From: Nonomuraea guangzhouensis
Lineage (GTDB): Bacteria > Actinomycetota > Actinomycetes > Streptosporangiales > Streptosporangiaceae
NCBI RefSeq assembly: GCF_019396345.1
Contig: NZ_JAHKRM010000027.1
Span: 124,001-188,000, forward strand
Reading direction: 5' to 3'
DNA: 64,000 nt
The notes below the pieces were generated by a model. It worked only from the letters and a program-made list of their open reading frames with translations. It was not told the origin of the DNA and did not search any database. Shown here piece after piece: positions 25,340 to 35,107 of the stretch. The translations under genes and the position numbers were made by a program. The stretch's first letter is position 1; every line of letters begins with the position of its first letter.

Positions 25340-26055
25340 CCGCGGGCCACCTTCAGGAACACCTCTTCCAGGTCGTCGACCCCGTAATGGCTCGCCAGCT
25401 CGCCGGCGGTGCCGGTGGCCACGATCCGGCCGTCGGCCATGAAGTGGATCCGGTCGCACATCCGCTCGACCTCGCGCATGTTGTGCGAGGTGATCAGCAT
25501 GGCGCTGCCGGTCTCGTCGGCCAGGCGCGACAGCAGGCCGCGGATCCGGTCGCCGACGTCGGGGTCGAGGTTGGCCGTGGGCTCGTCGAGCACCAGCAGC
25601 CGGGGCTCGTTGAGCAGGGCCTTGGCCAGCTGCACCCGGGTGCGCTGCCCGGAGGACAGATCCATCATCCGGCGCCTGCGCAGCGGCCCCAGCTCGAACA
25701 GCTCGATCATCTCGTCGACCCGCGCCGCCGGCCGCCGCAGCGCGTAGAGGCGGGCGAACGCGTCGAGCACCTCCCGCACCCGCAGCGGCCCGGGCAGGTC
25801 CACGTAGCTGGCGGCGAAGTTGACCCGGCTCAGCACCTCGATCCGGTGCCGCGCCAGGTCCTGGCCGAACAGGCGGACGCTCCCCGAGTCAGGCGTGATC
25901 AGGCCGAGCAGCATGTGAAGTGTGGTCGACTTGCCCGCGCCATTGAGGCCGAGCAGCCCGGTCACCTCTCCTTCGCCGACGGTGAGGCTCAGGTCGCGGA
26001 CCGCCGTCACGGGTCCGAACCGCTTGACCAGATGAGTCGCCTCCAGGATGGCCAC
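25336..26055 (-). CDS. ABC transporter ATP-binding protein
   Basis: 239 residues from the GTG at 26055. Walker A is GLNGAGKST, the signature LSSGQRTRVQLAKALL, Walker B LLVLDEPTANLDPD and the H-loop ITSHNM. The gene is coupled to the permease by ATGA overlap and supplies energy to that exporter on the cytoplasmic face. The start has no clear ribosome binding site; the family alignment (first strand ILEATHLVKRFG) supports this N-terminus. It follows the phosphotransferase gene by 43 bp on the same strand, so it could be read through from the acyl-CoA dehydrogenase operon. Confidence 0.92.
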   Translation of the reverse strand: MAILEATHLVKRFGPVTAVRDLSLTVGEGEVTGLLGLNGAGKSTTLHMLLGLITPDSGSVRLFGQDLARHRIEVLSRVNFAASYVDLPGPLRVREVLDAFARLYALRRPAARVDEMIELFELGPLRRRRMMDLSSGQRTRVQLAKALLNEPRLLVLDEPTANLDPDVGDRIRGLLSRLADETGSAMLITSHNMREVERMCDRIHFMADGRIVATGTAGELASHYGVDDLEEVFLKVARG

Positions 26056-26098
26056 CCGATCATGGTGCGTTCCGTACACGGGCGCTCGCAACGGGTTT

Positions 26099-27064
26099 TC
26101 AGCCGAGCAGCCGCAGCAGGTCCCACTCGTTCTCGCACACCCGGCGGCCGATCGCGGCCAGCTCGACGGAACGCGCGCCGCCGCGCAGATGGCGCATCGT
26201 CTGCATGACGCAGATGACGCCCCACTTGAGCACGCCGAACGTCTCCCACCAGCGCAGCGCGTCACCGTCGACGGGCCGCCCGCCCGCCTTCTCGTACGCG
26301 GTGATCAGATCGTCGTAGTCGCCGAAGCCGCCGACCGGCAGCGGGGAGCCGAACCGCCACGCCTTCACGCACAGCCAGCCGAGGTCCTCGACCGGATCGC
26401 CCGCGTGGGCCAGCTCCCAGTCGAGCACCGCCCGGATGCCCTCGGGGCCGACGATCAGGTTGCCGTTGCGGAAGTCGCCGTGCACCACGCTCGGCCGCGA
26501 GTGCGGCGGCCGGGTCGCCGCCAGCCGCCGGAACGCCAGCTCGAACACGGGATGCGGCTCCCCGATTTGATCGAGCACCTCCCGCCACTGCCGCAGCGGA
26601 TCGCCAGAGGCGGTGGGCGCGAGCGGACCGCCTGAGGCTGCGGCCGAGGGCAGAGCGGACAGTGGCATCCGGTGGATCGCCGCGAGCGCCTCGCCGCACT
26701 GGGCGGCCAGCCGCGGCCGGGCGTCCGCGTACGCCGCGTCGCGCAGGATCCTGCGCGGGATCGTCTCACCCGCCACCCTGGTCATGAGGATGTACGACCG
26801 ATCGGCCGCCACGATCCGCGGCACGGGCACCCCGGTCCCGGCGGCGGCCCGCATCAGCGTGGCCTCGCTCGCCAGGCTGCCACCGGCCTCCAGAGCCGCG
26901 CCGGGGGAGTCGAGGCGCAGGATCAGCTCGTGCCGTTCGTCCCCGTCGAGCACGTCGAGCGCCCACGTCTCGCGCGAGGCCCCGCCGGGGAGCCGCGCGC
27001 TGAAGGGCACCGACGCGCCGGACCCGAAGACCTCACGGACGATCGAGTGGACCGCTTCCGTCAT
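26099..27064 (-). CDS. Aminoglycoside phosphotransferase-fold kinase (ACAD10-type)
   Basis: 321 residues with the kinase-like fold: an N-lobe Lys/Arg strand around HELILRLDSPG, the catalytic loop VVHGDFRNGNLIV (HGDxxxxN) and the metal-binding VLDWELAHAGDPVEDLGW. It is the type of phosphotransferase that in mitochondria and bacteria is fused or linked to acyl-CoA dehydrogenase, where phosphorylation of a 4-hydroxyacyl-CoA precedes its elimination. Here it overlaps the acyl-CoA dehydrogenase stop by 4 bp (ATGA), matching that pairing. The DUF6285 gene that usually completes the trio lies at 34707, beyond the RHS gene. Confidence 0.88.
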   Translation of the reverse strand: MTEAVHSIVREVFGSGASVPFSARLPGGASRETWALDVLDGDERHELILRLDSPGAALEAGGSLASEATLMRAAAGTGVPVPRIVAADRSYILMTRVAGETIPRRILRDAAYADARPRLAAQCGEALAAIHRMPLSALPSAAASGGPLAPTASGDPLRQWREVLDQIGEPHPVFELAFRRLAATRPPHSRPSVVHGDFRNGNLIVGPEGIRAVLDWELAHAGDPVEDLGWLCVKAWRFGSPLPVGGFGDYDDLITAYEKAGGRPVDGDALRWWETFGVLKWGVICVMQTMRHLRGGARSVELAAIGRRVCENEWDLLRLLG

Positions 27065-28251
27065 CGCAGCCCGAACTCCCAGTTCCCGCCCGCCGCGTAG
27101 GCGCCGAGTATCCGCCGCCCCACCGAGTCGATGTGCACCTCGTCCGGCCCGTCGTAGATCCGCCCGGCCCTGGCGTGCCGGTACATCCGGTCCAGCGGGG
27201 TGTCCGGAGTCAGCCCCGCCGCGCCGTACACCTGAATGGCCCGGTCGATCACGTTGTGCAGCATGCGCGAGCCCACCACCTTGATCGCGCCGATCTCGAC
27301 CCTGGCGTCGGAGCCGGAGTCGATGGCCCGCGCGGCGTCGAGCGTGAGCAGCCGCGCGGCCTGGATCTCCGCGTAGGAGTCGAACACGTGCTGCCGCATG
27401 AGCTGTTTGGCCGCCAGCGGCTCACCGAACGCGGTCCGCTCGTGCATCCGGCGGCACATCAGGTCGAAGGCCCGCTGCGCCTGGCCGAGCCAGCGCATGC
27501 AGTGGAAGATCCGCCCGGGCCCCAGACGCTTCTGCGCGATGACGAACCCGTGGCCGCGCCGCCCCAGGAGGTTCGAGGCGGGCACCCGGACGTTGTCGTA
27601 GCGGACCTCGCAGTGCGCGCCGTCCAGCCCCAGCACCGGCGTCTCACGGATGATGTCGTAGCCCGGCGTGTCGGTCGGCACCAGGATCATGGAGAAGGCC
27701 AGGTGCGGCGCCGCGCCGTCCTCCGTCCGGCACATCACGGTGGTGTACGCGGCCCGGGACGCCCCGGTCGTGAACCACTTGTGCCCGTTGATCACCCATT
27801 CGTCCCCGTCGAGCACGGCGGCCGTCCTGATCTGCGTCGGGTCGCTGCTCGACACGGAGGGCTCGGTCATCGCGAAGCTCGGCGAGATGTCGCCCCGCAC
27901 CAGCGGAGTCAGGTAACGTTCCCGCTGCTCGGCGGAGGCGTGCTCGTACAGCATCAGCGAGTCCTGCAGCGTGTACGTACCCAGCGCGATCTGCCCGAAC
28001 TCACTACGCCCCTGCACCTCGTTGACGTACACGTAGTCGAGGAAGGGCAGCCCGCCCCCGCCCAGCTCGCGCGGGTGGCCGAGCGCCCACAGGCCCTCCT
28101 TCTTGGCCTCCGCGCGCAGCTCGTCGAGCGCCGCCCCGGCCGCGGGCCCGCCCTGGTGCAGCACGTTCTCGGCGGGCTCGACCCGCTCGGTCATGAAGGC
28201 GTGGACGGCATCGCGGATGGGACGAACGCTGTCAGGGACGGCGAAGCTCAT
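27061..28251 (-). CDS. Acyl-CoA dehydrogenase
   Basis: 396 residues, full family length. FAD-contacting motifs are present: FAMTEPSVSSSDPTQI and WVINGHKWFTTGAS; the C-terminal helical domain carries AIQVYGAAGLTPDTPLDRMYR and the terminal YDGPDEVHIDSVGRRILG. The catalytic Glu of short-chain enzymes is not where expected; the substitution GPDEVH resembles long-chain/ACAD11-like members. It is the first gene of an operon with the ACAD10-type phosphotransferase, suggesting breakdown of 4-hydroxy fatty acyl-CoAs or similar lactone-derived acids. Confidence 0.9.
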   Translation of the reverse strand: MSFAVPDSVRPIRDAVHAFMTERVEPAENVLHQGGPAAGAALDELRAEAKKEGLWALGHPRELGGGGLPFLDYVYVNEVQGRSEFGQIALGTYTLQDSLMLYEHASAEQRERYLTPLVRGDISPSFAMTEPSVSSSDPTQIRTAAVLDGDEWVINGHKWFTTGASRAAYTTVMCRTEDGAAPHLAFSMILVPTDTPGYDIIRETPVLGLDGAHCEVRYDNVRVPASNLLGRRGHGFVIAQKRLGPGRIFHCMRWLGQAQRAFDLMCRRMHERTAFGEPLAAKQLMRQHVFDSYAEIQAARLLTLDAARAIDSGSDARVEIGAIKVVGSRMLHNVIDRAIQVYGAAGLTPDTPLDRMYRHARAGRIYDGPDEVHIDSVGRRILGAYAAGGNWEFGLR

Positions 28252-28503
28252 GAAAGGATCTCAGCCGATAATCGTTGCCCGGTCAACGAGGGTCGATCAG
28301 CGGTCTCCACGCGCCATCTTCTGGGCGGCTTTACGCGCACGTCGGATCCGGAAAAATCCGGGCTCACCGAGGCGAGAATGATCATCGGATATGTCCGGTT
28401 AGTGGCCGGTCGGTGCCCTGGTCCGGGCTTGTCCGCTGTCGCACCCTGATCGAGGCGCTTATGTGCGCCTTATGGGTCTCGATCAGCCATCGAAGGGTGG
28501 GCC

Positions 28504-31500
28504 ATGCCGCCAAGCGGTACCAGACAGCAACGAACAGTGGTTCGTCGCATTGCGGTGATGATGATTCTTGTCCTGATCGGCGCCGTCGTCGACGTGCTGC
28601 CGCCGACGCCCGCGGTGGCGTCCGTGGCGCGGGCGTCGGCCGGTGGCGATCCCCGGGCAGTGCCGCTGATGGCGGCTCGCCAGACTCCGCTGAAGAAGAC
28701 GGCGCGCGCCGCGCCGAAAGCCGACTTCGCCCCGCTGGCCGGAGGCACCACCCACTTCGACCGGCAGCGTTCGCGGTCGGTGTCGCGCTCGGCGTTCGTG
28801 ACCGAGTATGAGAACCCGGACGGCACCCGCACCTTCCAGCAGAGCACGGAACCGCTGAACGTGCGGGACGACTCGGGCGATTGGCGGCCGGTGGATCCGG
28901 CGGTCTCCGTGGATGCCGGGACCGGGCGTGCCCGGGTGGGGGCGCACCCGCTGAATCCCACCTTCGGCTTACGGGCGGACGACGCCCGCCTGCTGCGGGT
29001 GGAGACCGGCGGCAAGTCCGCCTGGCTGGCCGCGGATCAGTCCGCGGCCAGCCAGGCGGCCGTCTCCGGCACGACCGTCAGCTATCGCGGGGCCTGGCCG
29101 GACGCCGACCTGGTGTACGCGGTCACGCCGGGCGCGGTGAAGGAGACGATCCGGCTGAACCGGGCCCCCACCGTGAGCGGGGCCTCATGGCGCTTTCGCC
29201 TCGGCACGAGCGGCCTGACGCCGAAGCTCGGCAAGGACGGCGGTGTCCTGCTCGTCGACAGCGGCGGCAAGCCGGTGGTGGCGATCCCGCCGGTGGAGAC
29301 GTGGGATTCGTCGGGAAAGGCCGACCGCCCGCCTGCGGTGACCGGCGGCCGGTACGCGCTGGAGAAGACCTCCGGTGGCTGGATGCTGACGGTGTCGGTG
29401 GACGAGGCATGGCTGCGCGATCCCGCGCGGGTGTACCCGGTGAGTGTGGATCCGTCGTTCTCGTTCGGGTCGGTGGACCACTTCGCCTACAAATCCGACG
29501 GCTACTCATGCCAGCTCTGCGGTGTCCGGATCGGTAACTCGCTGGACCAGGGCGACGCGATGTGGCGCAGTGTGTTCCACCCGGACTACCGTTCGCTCTT
29601 CGGCACCGGCCGTACCGTGGTCAGCGCCCGGCTGGACGTGACCAACCAGCGCAGCGCGACCACCGTCGACCGCACGTACCCTGCCGCCCTCTACCACGCC
29701 TCCGCGTTCGACTTCAACGGCGTGGGCGCTCTGCTGGCCTCGGGCCTGGTCGGGCAGGTCGGAAGCTTCAAGGGTCCGTCGTTCACCTCGTTCATGCGCA
29801 CGATGGTGGACACTCAGGATGCGCGCGCGTACTTCATGCTGGTGGGCCACGAGGCCGCGGGGACGTGGACGTACAAGAACCTGGCGGTCACCATGTACGT
29901 GGACATGGGGACGGCGCCGCCGGCGGCTACCCTGAACGGACCGGCGGACAACAGCGTGCTGACCGGCCTGACCCCGACGCTGTCGGTGAAGCCGGTCAGC
30001 GACCAGGACGGCGACGCCGTCTCGTACTGCTTCCAGGTGGCCACGGGTGCGGACGCCAAGTCGGGCGTGGTGGTGGACTCCGGCTGCCTGCCCACCCCGA
30101 CGTGGACGGTTCCCGCGGGTGTTCTGCAGGACGGGGTCGCGTATACGTGGCGGGCGACCACCTACAGCGGCATCACCACCACGGAGCCCCCGTGGGTCGG
30201 GCACTTCAAGGTCGACCAGCGGATCGGGGAACGCGGTCCCGCGCCCTCGGACGAGCTGGGCCCGCTGTCGGTGAACCTCGCCAACGGCAACGTGACGACC
30301 TCCGCGGCGTCGCCGACGTTCACGACGGTCGGCGGCACGGCGGGACTGAACCTCACCTACAACTCGCAGCAGCAGGACCCGAAGGGGCTGCGGGCGTCGT
30401 ACTTCAATGACCTGTCCCACAACGGGAACATCGCCGACGGGCAGCAGCCGGTGCTCGTCCGCACCGAGCCGCAGGTGAACGTCGACTGGGGCACGGGGGC
30501 GCCGTTCCCGCCCGCGCTGGACGCCGACTGGTTCGTGGTGCGCTGGGAGGGCTACTTCCAGGCCCCTGCGACCGGTACGTATCAGCTGGCCGGCATCCAC
30601 GACGACTCGCTGCGGATCTGGCTGAACAACCAGCAGGTGTACACCGCGGGCTGCTGCAGCGAGGTGAACTGGACCCAGGCCACCGAGGTGGCGCTGACCG
30701 CGGGTCAGCGGGTGCCGATCAAGGTCGAGCTGGCCGAGGCGACCTGGACGGCCTTCCTCAAGCTGTTCGTGCGCACCACCGACGACGTCACGGTGCCGCC
30801 GCAGATCATGCCGGCGGAGTGGCTGTACACGCTCGACGCGCCCGCACTGCCCACCGGCTGGACGCTGTCGGCCGACCTGGACGGCACGGGCACCGGCTAC
30901 ACCGAGGCCAAGGTCGCCGACCAGAGCATCGTCCTGACCGACGCCACCGGCGCCAAGCACACCTGGACCAAGAAGAGCGCCGGCGGCTACACGCCTCCCG
31001 ATGGCGAGGACGGCGTTCTGACCCTGGACGCCTCGGGCCAGGTCACCCTCATGGACGGCACCGACGTGTCCACCTTCCGCGCCGACGGCAAGCTCGACAC
31101 CCAGACCTCGGCGCTGGACTCGCGCAAGCCGGCCGCGCTGCAGAACCTCTACGACGGCACGCCGAGCCGCCTGCGGGAGATCAAGGACCCCGTGTCCGGC
31201 CGGTCGCACAAGCTGTACTACAACCGTCCCGGCGACGACTGCTACGGCGGTGCCACCCCGCCGCCGGGCGCGCAGACGCCGCCGGCGCAGATGCTGTGCC
31301 GGATCGCGTACTGGGACGGCACCCAGACGCTGCTGTGGTACCAGAACGGCCAGCTGACCCGGATCGAGGACCCCGGATCGGAGATCACCGACTTCGTCTT
31401 CTGGGCCAATGGGCCGCTGGCCGGGGTACGCGACAACCTGGCCGCGGACTGGGTGGCGGCCGATCCCGCCAACCGCAACAACAACGACTCCCTCTACCTG

Positions 31501-34500
31501 CTGGGCTACACCGACCCGGCCGCGGTCAAGCCGATCGCCGACGCCCTGTCGGGCCCGGTCCCGAGTCCGGGCAAACCACGGCCGCAACGCTCATACCGGC
31601 ATGAACCACAGAACAACCGGACATTCGTCGACGTCGCCGGCCTGAGCCCGGCGACCGGGTTCTTCTCCAAGGTCACCTACGACGACGCGTTCCGGCTGCT
31701 GTCCACGACGGACGCCACTGGCGCGACGTCCTCCCGGACATGGAACGTCAAGGACCAGGAGCTGACCTCCACCGACCCGGCCGGCCGGGTGTCCACCACC
31801 GTGTACGACCACGCCGACCGGCCGACCGACACCTACGGGCCCGCGCCGTCCTCCTGCTTCACCGGCCAGCGACCCACCGCCGCCTGCGCGGACACCGTGC
31901 CGCACCAGCACACCGGCTACGACGAGGGCATGAACGGGCTGTCAGCGGCCTACTACGACAACACCGGTATGACCGGAACGCCGAAAGTGTACGCCACCGG
32001 CTTCGGCGACAGCAGCGGAAAGATGGCCGCGGCCTGGGGCGAGAGCACGCCACCGGCGCCGGGCATCCCGGCCGGCACCTTCGCGATCCGGCTCACCGGC
32101 GAGATCCAGTTCCCCGTCACCGGGGACTACACCATGGAGCTCTACGTCGACAACGGCGCGCGCATGTGGATCGATGACCGCCTGATCATCGACTCCTGGG
32201 TACTGGAAGCACCCAGAAGCGTCACCGGCACGTACACCAACACCACGGCCGACTCCATCCACCGCATCCGCGTCGACTACTACAATGGCGGCGGCCCCGG
32301 TGAGCTGCGCGTGAAGTGGCAGCGTCCCGGCGGCACCTCCGAAGAGGTGCCGGGCGGCTACCTGCGCCCGCGTTACGGTCTGACCACCTCCAGCGTCACC
32401 GACGAGTCCGACGGAGTGCCCAGCCAGGTCACCACCACCCGGTACGCGGAGAACGGGCTCGACCCGGCGTACGGCCTGGCCACGTCGACCACGACCGGCA
32501 CCGGCTCCCCGCAACTCACCACCACGACCGGCTACGAGCCACCCGGCACCGGCTACCTGCGCCAGCGCACCAAGACACTGCCCAGCGGCGCGCAGACCAC
32601 CTACGACTACTACGGCGACAACGAATTCCGCCTCAGCCCCTGCGGGCCGGGAAGCTTCCCGCAGGGTGGACTGCCCAAGCGGAGCACGCTGCCGGCCCCC
32701 GCCGGCGGCGCCGCGCGGGTGGACGAGCAGGTGTACGACGCCTCCGGCCGCCTGGTGGCCAAGTCCACCTCAGGCGGATGGGTCTGCACCACGTACGACG
32801 CCAGAGACCGGGTGCGGACGGTGGCCTACCCCGCGACCGCGAGCGCGACGGCCCGTACCGTGACCAACGACTACGCCGTCGGCGGCGATCCGCTGACCAC
32901 CTCGGTCTCCGACGGGTACGGCACGGTCACCACCCAGGTCGACCTGCTGGGCCGCGTGGTGGCACACACCGACGCCCACGGCATCCGTACGGTCACCGCC
33001 TACGACCAGCCGGGGCGCGTACTCACCGAAACCGTCACCCCGCCCGCCTCCGCCGACCCGCCGCAGGTCACCACCTACACCTACGACGACGCCGGACGGC
33101 TACGCACCACGAAACTCGACAGCTACGTCCTCGCCACGGCCGGCTACGACAACGCCGGCGAGCTGTCCGGCGTCACGTACGCCAACGGCGCGAAACTCAC
33201 CACGATCGACAAGGACCGCGCCGGGCGGACGACCGGACTGACCTGGACCACCAGTAACGGCGTCGCGGTGCCTTCGACCGTCGCGCGGACCCGCGCCGGG
33301 ACGATCGTCGACGAAAGACTCGCCGGTACGGACCCGCGACCCAACGAGCCCAACTACACCTACGACGCGGCCGGCAGACTCACCGAGGCATGGGTCACCG
33401 GGCATCACTACACCTACGACTTCACCTCCAGCGCGCCGGCCGCCTGCCCTGCCGGGACCAAGGCCAACGCCGGAGCCAACACCAACCGGGTGCGGCTGCT
33501 GGACGAGACCTCGTCCGGCACGATCGAGACCGGCTACTGCTACGACCCCGCCGACCGCATCCTGGCCACCACCGGCAACAGCCCGGTCGGCGCGATCACC
33601 TACGACGGCGACGGCAACGCCACCCAGTGGACGGCCGGTTCGAGCAACACCGTCCTCAGGTGGGACGGTGCCAACCGCAACACGGCCGTCCAGACCACCG
33701 GAACGGACCCGGCCGCCGTCGTCTACGTCCGCGACGCCACCGACCGGATCATCCGCAGAGACGCGACCGGTGACCCCACCCCCAGCGTGCTCTACGGCTA
33801 CACCGGCAAGGGCGACAGCGCCGACCTCGTCCTGGGTGCGGACAAGCGGCTGCTCAGCCGTACCGTCGTCCTGCCCGGCGGAGTCGTCGCCACCGCCGCA
33901 AGCGGGCGGACCGCGCAATGGGACCATCCGTCGGTGCGCGGCGACCTCGTGCTCACCACCGGCGCGAACGGTCAGCAGGCCGGCGAACTGCGCACCTACG
34001 CTCCCTACGGCGACCCGCTGACCACGACCGGCACCGTCGACACCGACAACGTCCCGGACAACCAGCCCGGCCAGATGGACTACGGCTGGCTCGGGCAGCA
34101 CCAGCGTCCCTACGAACACGCGGGCAGCCTCGCCGTCGTCCAGATGGGTGCCCGGCCCTACCTGCCGCTGTTCGGCCGGTTCCTCGCCGTCGACCCTGTG
34201 GACGGCGGCTCCGCCAACGACTACGACTACGTCAACGCCGACCCGATCAACTCCGTCGACCTCGACGGGCAGGCCCCGAAATGCTCGAAGTGGGCGAAGT
34301 GCTACAAGAAGAAGCCGAGGCTACGCATCAAAGTTGTTATCCGGCACTCGACCAAGGACGTGTATTGGATCATCGGCAAGAGAACGGTCCGGGAATACCA
34401 CTACCGGATGGGTGGAAACGGCTGGCAGCTCAAGAGTTACCGAGTTGGAAAGCGGAGAGGCATGGTCGGGCCCCCGATCCGCGAGAACAAGCCGTTCCGA

Positions 34501-34626
34501 TGGGACTGTCTCTCCATCTTCGCGGGCGGGATGGTCGCAGTAGGCAGCGCGGCAGTGAGTGGTTTCTGGGCGACAGGTTGGGCCCTTATAGGAACGGGAG
34601 CGGCGATGAAAGCCGCGAAATGCTGA
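28504..34626 (+). CDS. Secreted RHS/YD-repeat protein with two PA14 domains and variable C-terminus
   Basis: 2,040 residues; GAAGGG precedes the ATG. Layout: export signal/helix (about 15-41), a DNRLRE-like beta region (about 320-465), a fibronectin-like part (about 475-580), PA14 domain 1 (about 630-770, GTYQLAGIHDDSLRIWLNN), PA14 domain 2 (about 1143-1290, GDYTMELYVDNGARMWIDD), many YD repeats such as TYDAAGRLTEAW (about 1300-1870), and the RHS core RFLAVDPVDGGSANDYDYVN (about 1893). The last ~115 residues are Lys/Arg-rich, then Gly-rich and hydrophobic, and are coded by lower-GC DNA (about 60% by my count over 34321-34560), as expected for an exchangeable toxin tip. It is probably a contact-dependent toxin or surface shell; the toxin activity is unproven. 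Confidence 0.9.
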   Translation: MPPSGTRQQRTVVRRIAVMMILVLIGAVVDVLPPTPAVASVARASAGGDPRAVPLMAARQTPLKKTARAAPKADFAPLAGGTTHFDRQRSRSVSRSAFVTEYENPDGTRTFQQSTEPLNVRDDSGDWRPVDPAVSVDAGTGRARVGAHPLNPTFGLRADDARLLRVETGGKSAWLAADQSAASQAAVSGTTVSYRGAWPDADLVYAVTPGAVKETIRLNRAPTVSGASWRFRLGTSGLTPKLGKDGGVLLVDSGGKPVVAIPPVETWDSSGKADRPPAVTGGRYALEKTSGGWMLTVSVDEAWLRDPARVYPVSVDPSFSFGSVDHFAYKSDGYSCQLCGVRIGNSLDQGDAMWRSVFHPDYRSLFGTGRTVVSARLDVTNQRSATTVDRTYPAALYHASAFDFNGVGALLASGLVGQVGSFKGPSFTSFMRTMVDTQDARAYFMLVGHEAAGTWTYKNLAVTMYVDMGTAPPAATLNGPADNSVLTGLTPTLSVKPVSDQDGDAVSYCFQVATGADAKSGVVVDSGCLPTPTWTVPAGVLQDGVAYTWRATTYSGITTTEPPWVGHFKVDQRIGERGPAPSDELGPLSVNLANGNVTTSAASPTFTTVGGTAGLNLTYNSQQQDPKGLRASYFNDLSHNGNIADGQQPVLVRTEPQVNVDWGTGAPFPPALDADWFVVRWEGYFQAPATGTYQLAGIHDDSLRIWLNNQQVYTAGCCSEVNWTQATEVALTAGQRVPIKVELAEATWTAFLKLFVRTTDDVTVPPQIMPAEWLYTLDAPALPTGWTLSADLDGTGTGYTEAKVADQSIVLTDATGAKHTWTKKSAGGYTPPDGEDGVLTLDASGQVTLMDGTDVSTFRADGKLDTQTSALDSRKPAALQNLYDGTPSRLREIKDPVSGRSHKLYYNRPGDDCYGGATPPPGAQTPPAQMLCRIAYWDGTQTLLWYQNGQLTRIEDPGSEITDFVFWANGPLAGVRDNLAADWVAADPANRNNNDSLYLLGYTDPAAVKPIADALSGPVPSPGKPRPQRSYRHEPQNNRTFVDVAGLSPATGFFSKVTYDDAFRLLSTTDATGATSSRTWNVKDQELTSTDPAGRVSTTVYDHADRPTDTYGPAPSSCFTGQRPTAACADTVPHQHTGYDEGMNGLSAAYYDNTGMTGTPKVYATGFGDSSGKMAAAWGESTPPAPGIPAGTFAIRLTGEIQFPVTGDYTMELYVDNGARMWIDDRLIIDSWVLEAPRSVTGTYTNTTADSIHRIRVDYYNGGGPGELRVKWQRPGGTSEEVPGGYLRPRYGLTTSSVTDESDGVPSQVTTTRYAENGLDPAYGLATSTTTGTGSPQLTTTTGYEPPGTGYLRQRTKTLPSGAQTTYDYYGDNEFRLSPCGPGSFPQGGLPKRSTLPAPAGGAARVDEQVYDASGRLVAKSTSGGWVCTTYDARDRVRTVAYPATASATARTVTNDYAVGGDPLTTSVSDGYGTVTTQVDLLGRVVAHTDAHGIRTVTAYDQPGRVLTETVTPPASADPPQVTTYTYDDAGRLRTTKLDSYVLATAGYDNAGELSGVTYANGAKLTTIDKDRAGRTTGLTWTTSNGVAVPSTVARTRAGTIVDERLAGTDPRPNEPNYTYDAAGRLTEAWVTGHHYTYDFTSSAPAACPAGTKANAGANTNRVRLLDETSSGTIETGYCYDPADRILATTGNSPVGAITYDGDGNATQWTAGSSNTVLRWDGANRNTAVQTTGTDPAAVVYVRDATDRIIRRDATGDPTPSVLYGYTGKGDSADLVLGADKRLLSRTVVLPGGVVATAASGRTAQWDHPSVRGDLVLTTGANGQQAGELRTYAPYGDPLTTTGTVDTDNVPDNQPGQMDYGWLGQHQRPYEHAGSLAVVQMGARPYLPLFGRFLAVDPVDGGSANDYDYVNADPINSVDLDGQAPKCSKWAKCYKKKPRLRIKVVIRHSTKDVYWIIGKRTVREYHYRMGGNGWQLKSYRVGKRRGMVGPPIRENKPFRWDCLSIFAGGMVAVGSAAVSGFWATGWALIGTGAAMKAAKC

Positions 34627-34706
34627 TGAGTTGTTCGTAGGGATCCACCTGCCGGTCAGTGGGATGCTACGGCACAGCTCGATGATCAACGGATAGGGAG
34701 TTCCTC

Positions 34707-35048
34707 ATGGCAGCCCCGCACGATGTACCCTCGGCGGCCCAGTTGGTGGCGGCAGTGCGCGACTTCCTGGCCGACGACGTGCTGCCCGCGGTCGAGGGGC
34801 GGGTGCGATTCCACACCCGTGTGGCGATCAACGTGCTCGGCATGGTCGAGCGGGAGATCGAGCTCGGCCCCGCCCAGGCGGCGGAGCACGAGCGGCGGCT
34901 GGCCGGGCTGGGGGTGGCCGACGACGCGGAGCTGGCGGCGGCGGTGCGTGAGGGCCGCTTCGACGACTCGGCTCTGGTCGAAGCGCTCAGGGACGCCGTA
35001 GGGGCCAAGCTGGAGGTGGCCAACCCCGGCTATCTCGGTGACGGGTAG
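34707..35048 (+). CDS. DUF6285-like small protein
   Basis: 113 residues; AGGGAG lies 6 nt before the ATG. The pattern VPSAAQLVAAVRDFL, GRVRFHTRVAINVLGMVERE and a closing KLEVANPGYL matches the DUF6285 family as I know it, usually located beside ACAD10-type phosphotransferases and acyl-CoA dehydrogenases. Here those partners are 6.5 kb away on the other strand, with the RHS gene in between. Its place directly after the RHS gene is where an immunity gene would sit, but its composition matches the surrounding chromosome and not the low-GC toxin tip. The molecular function is unknown; a link to acyl-CoA metabolism is inferred. Confidence 0.7.
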   Translation: MAAPHDVPSAAQLVAAVRDFLADDVLPAVEGRVRFHTRVAINVLGMVEREIELGPAQAAEHERRLAGLGVADDAELAAAVREGRFDDSALVEALRDAVGAKLEVANPGYLGDG

Positions 35049-35057
35049 CCGATCGGC

Positions 35058-35089
35058 GATGGCCGGTTCCCGGTGGGGAACCGGCCATC
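35058..35089. terminator. Strong bidirectional terminator
   Basis: GATGGCCGGTTCCC and GGGAACCGGCCATC form a perfect 14-bp stem around a GGTG loop, between the convergent DUF6285 and symporter genes. No long T-tract follows on either strand, as is common in high-GC actinomycetes. Confidence 0.8.
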
Positions 35090-35107
35090 AACCGGCCCGG
35101 AAGGCGA

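Noticed and set aside
28330-28380. Small hairpin CCGGA-AAAA-TCCGG before the RHS gene as terminator
   Set aside because: The stem is only 5 bp, with no T-tract, and no gene ends there.
34707-35048. DUF6285-like gene as RHS immunity gene
   Set aside because: The sequence resembles a metabolic family, and its base composition matches the chromosome, not the toxin tip. Kept only as a test in the findings.
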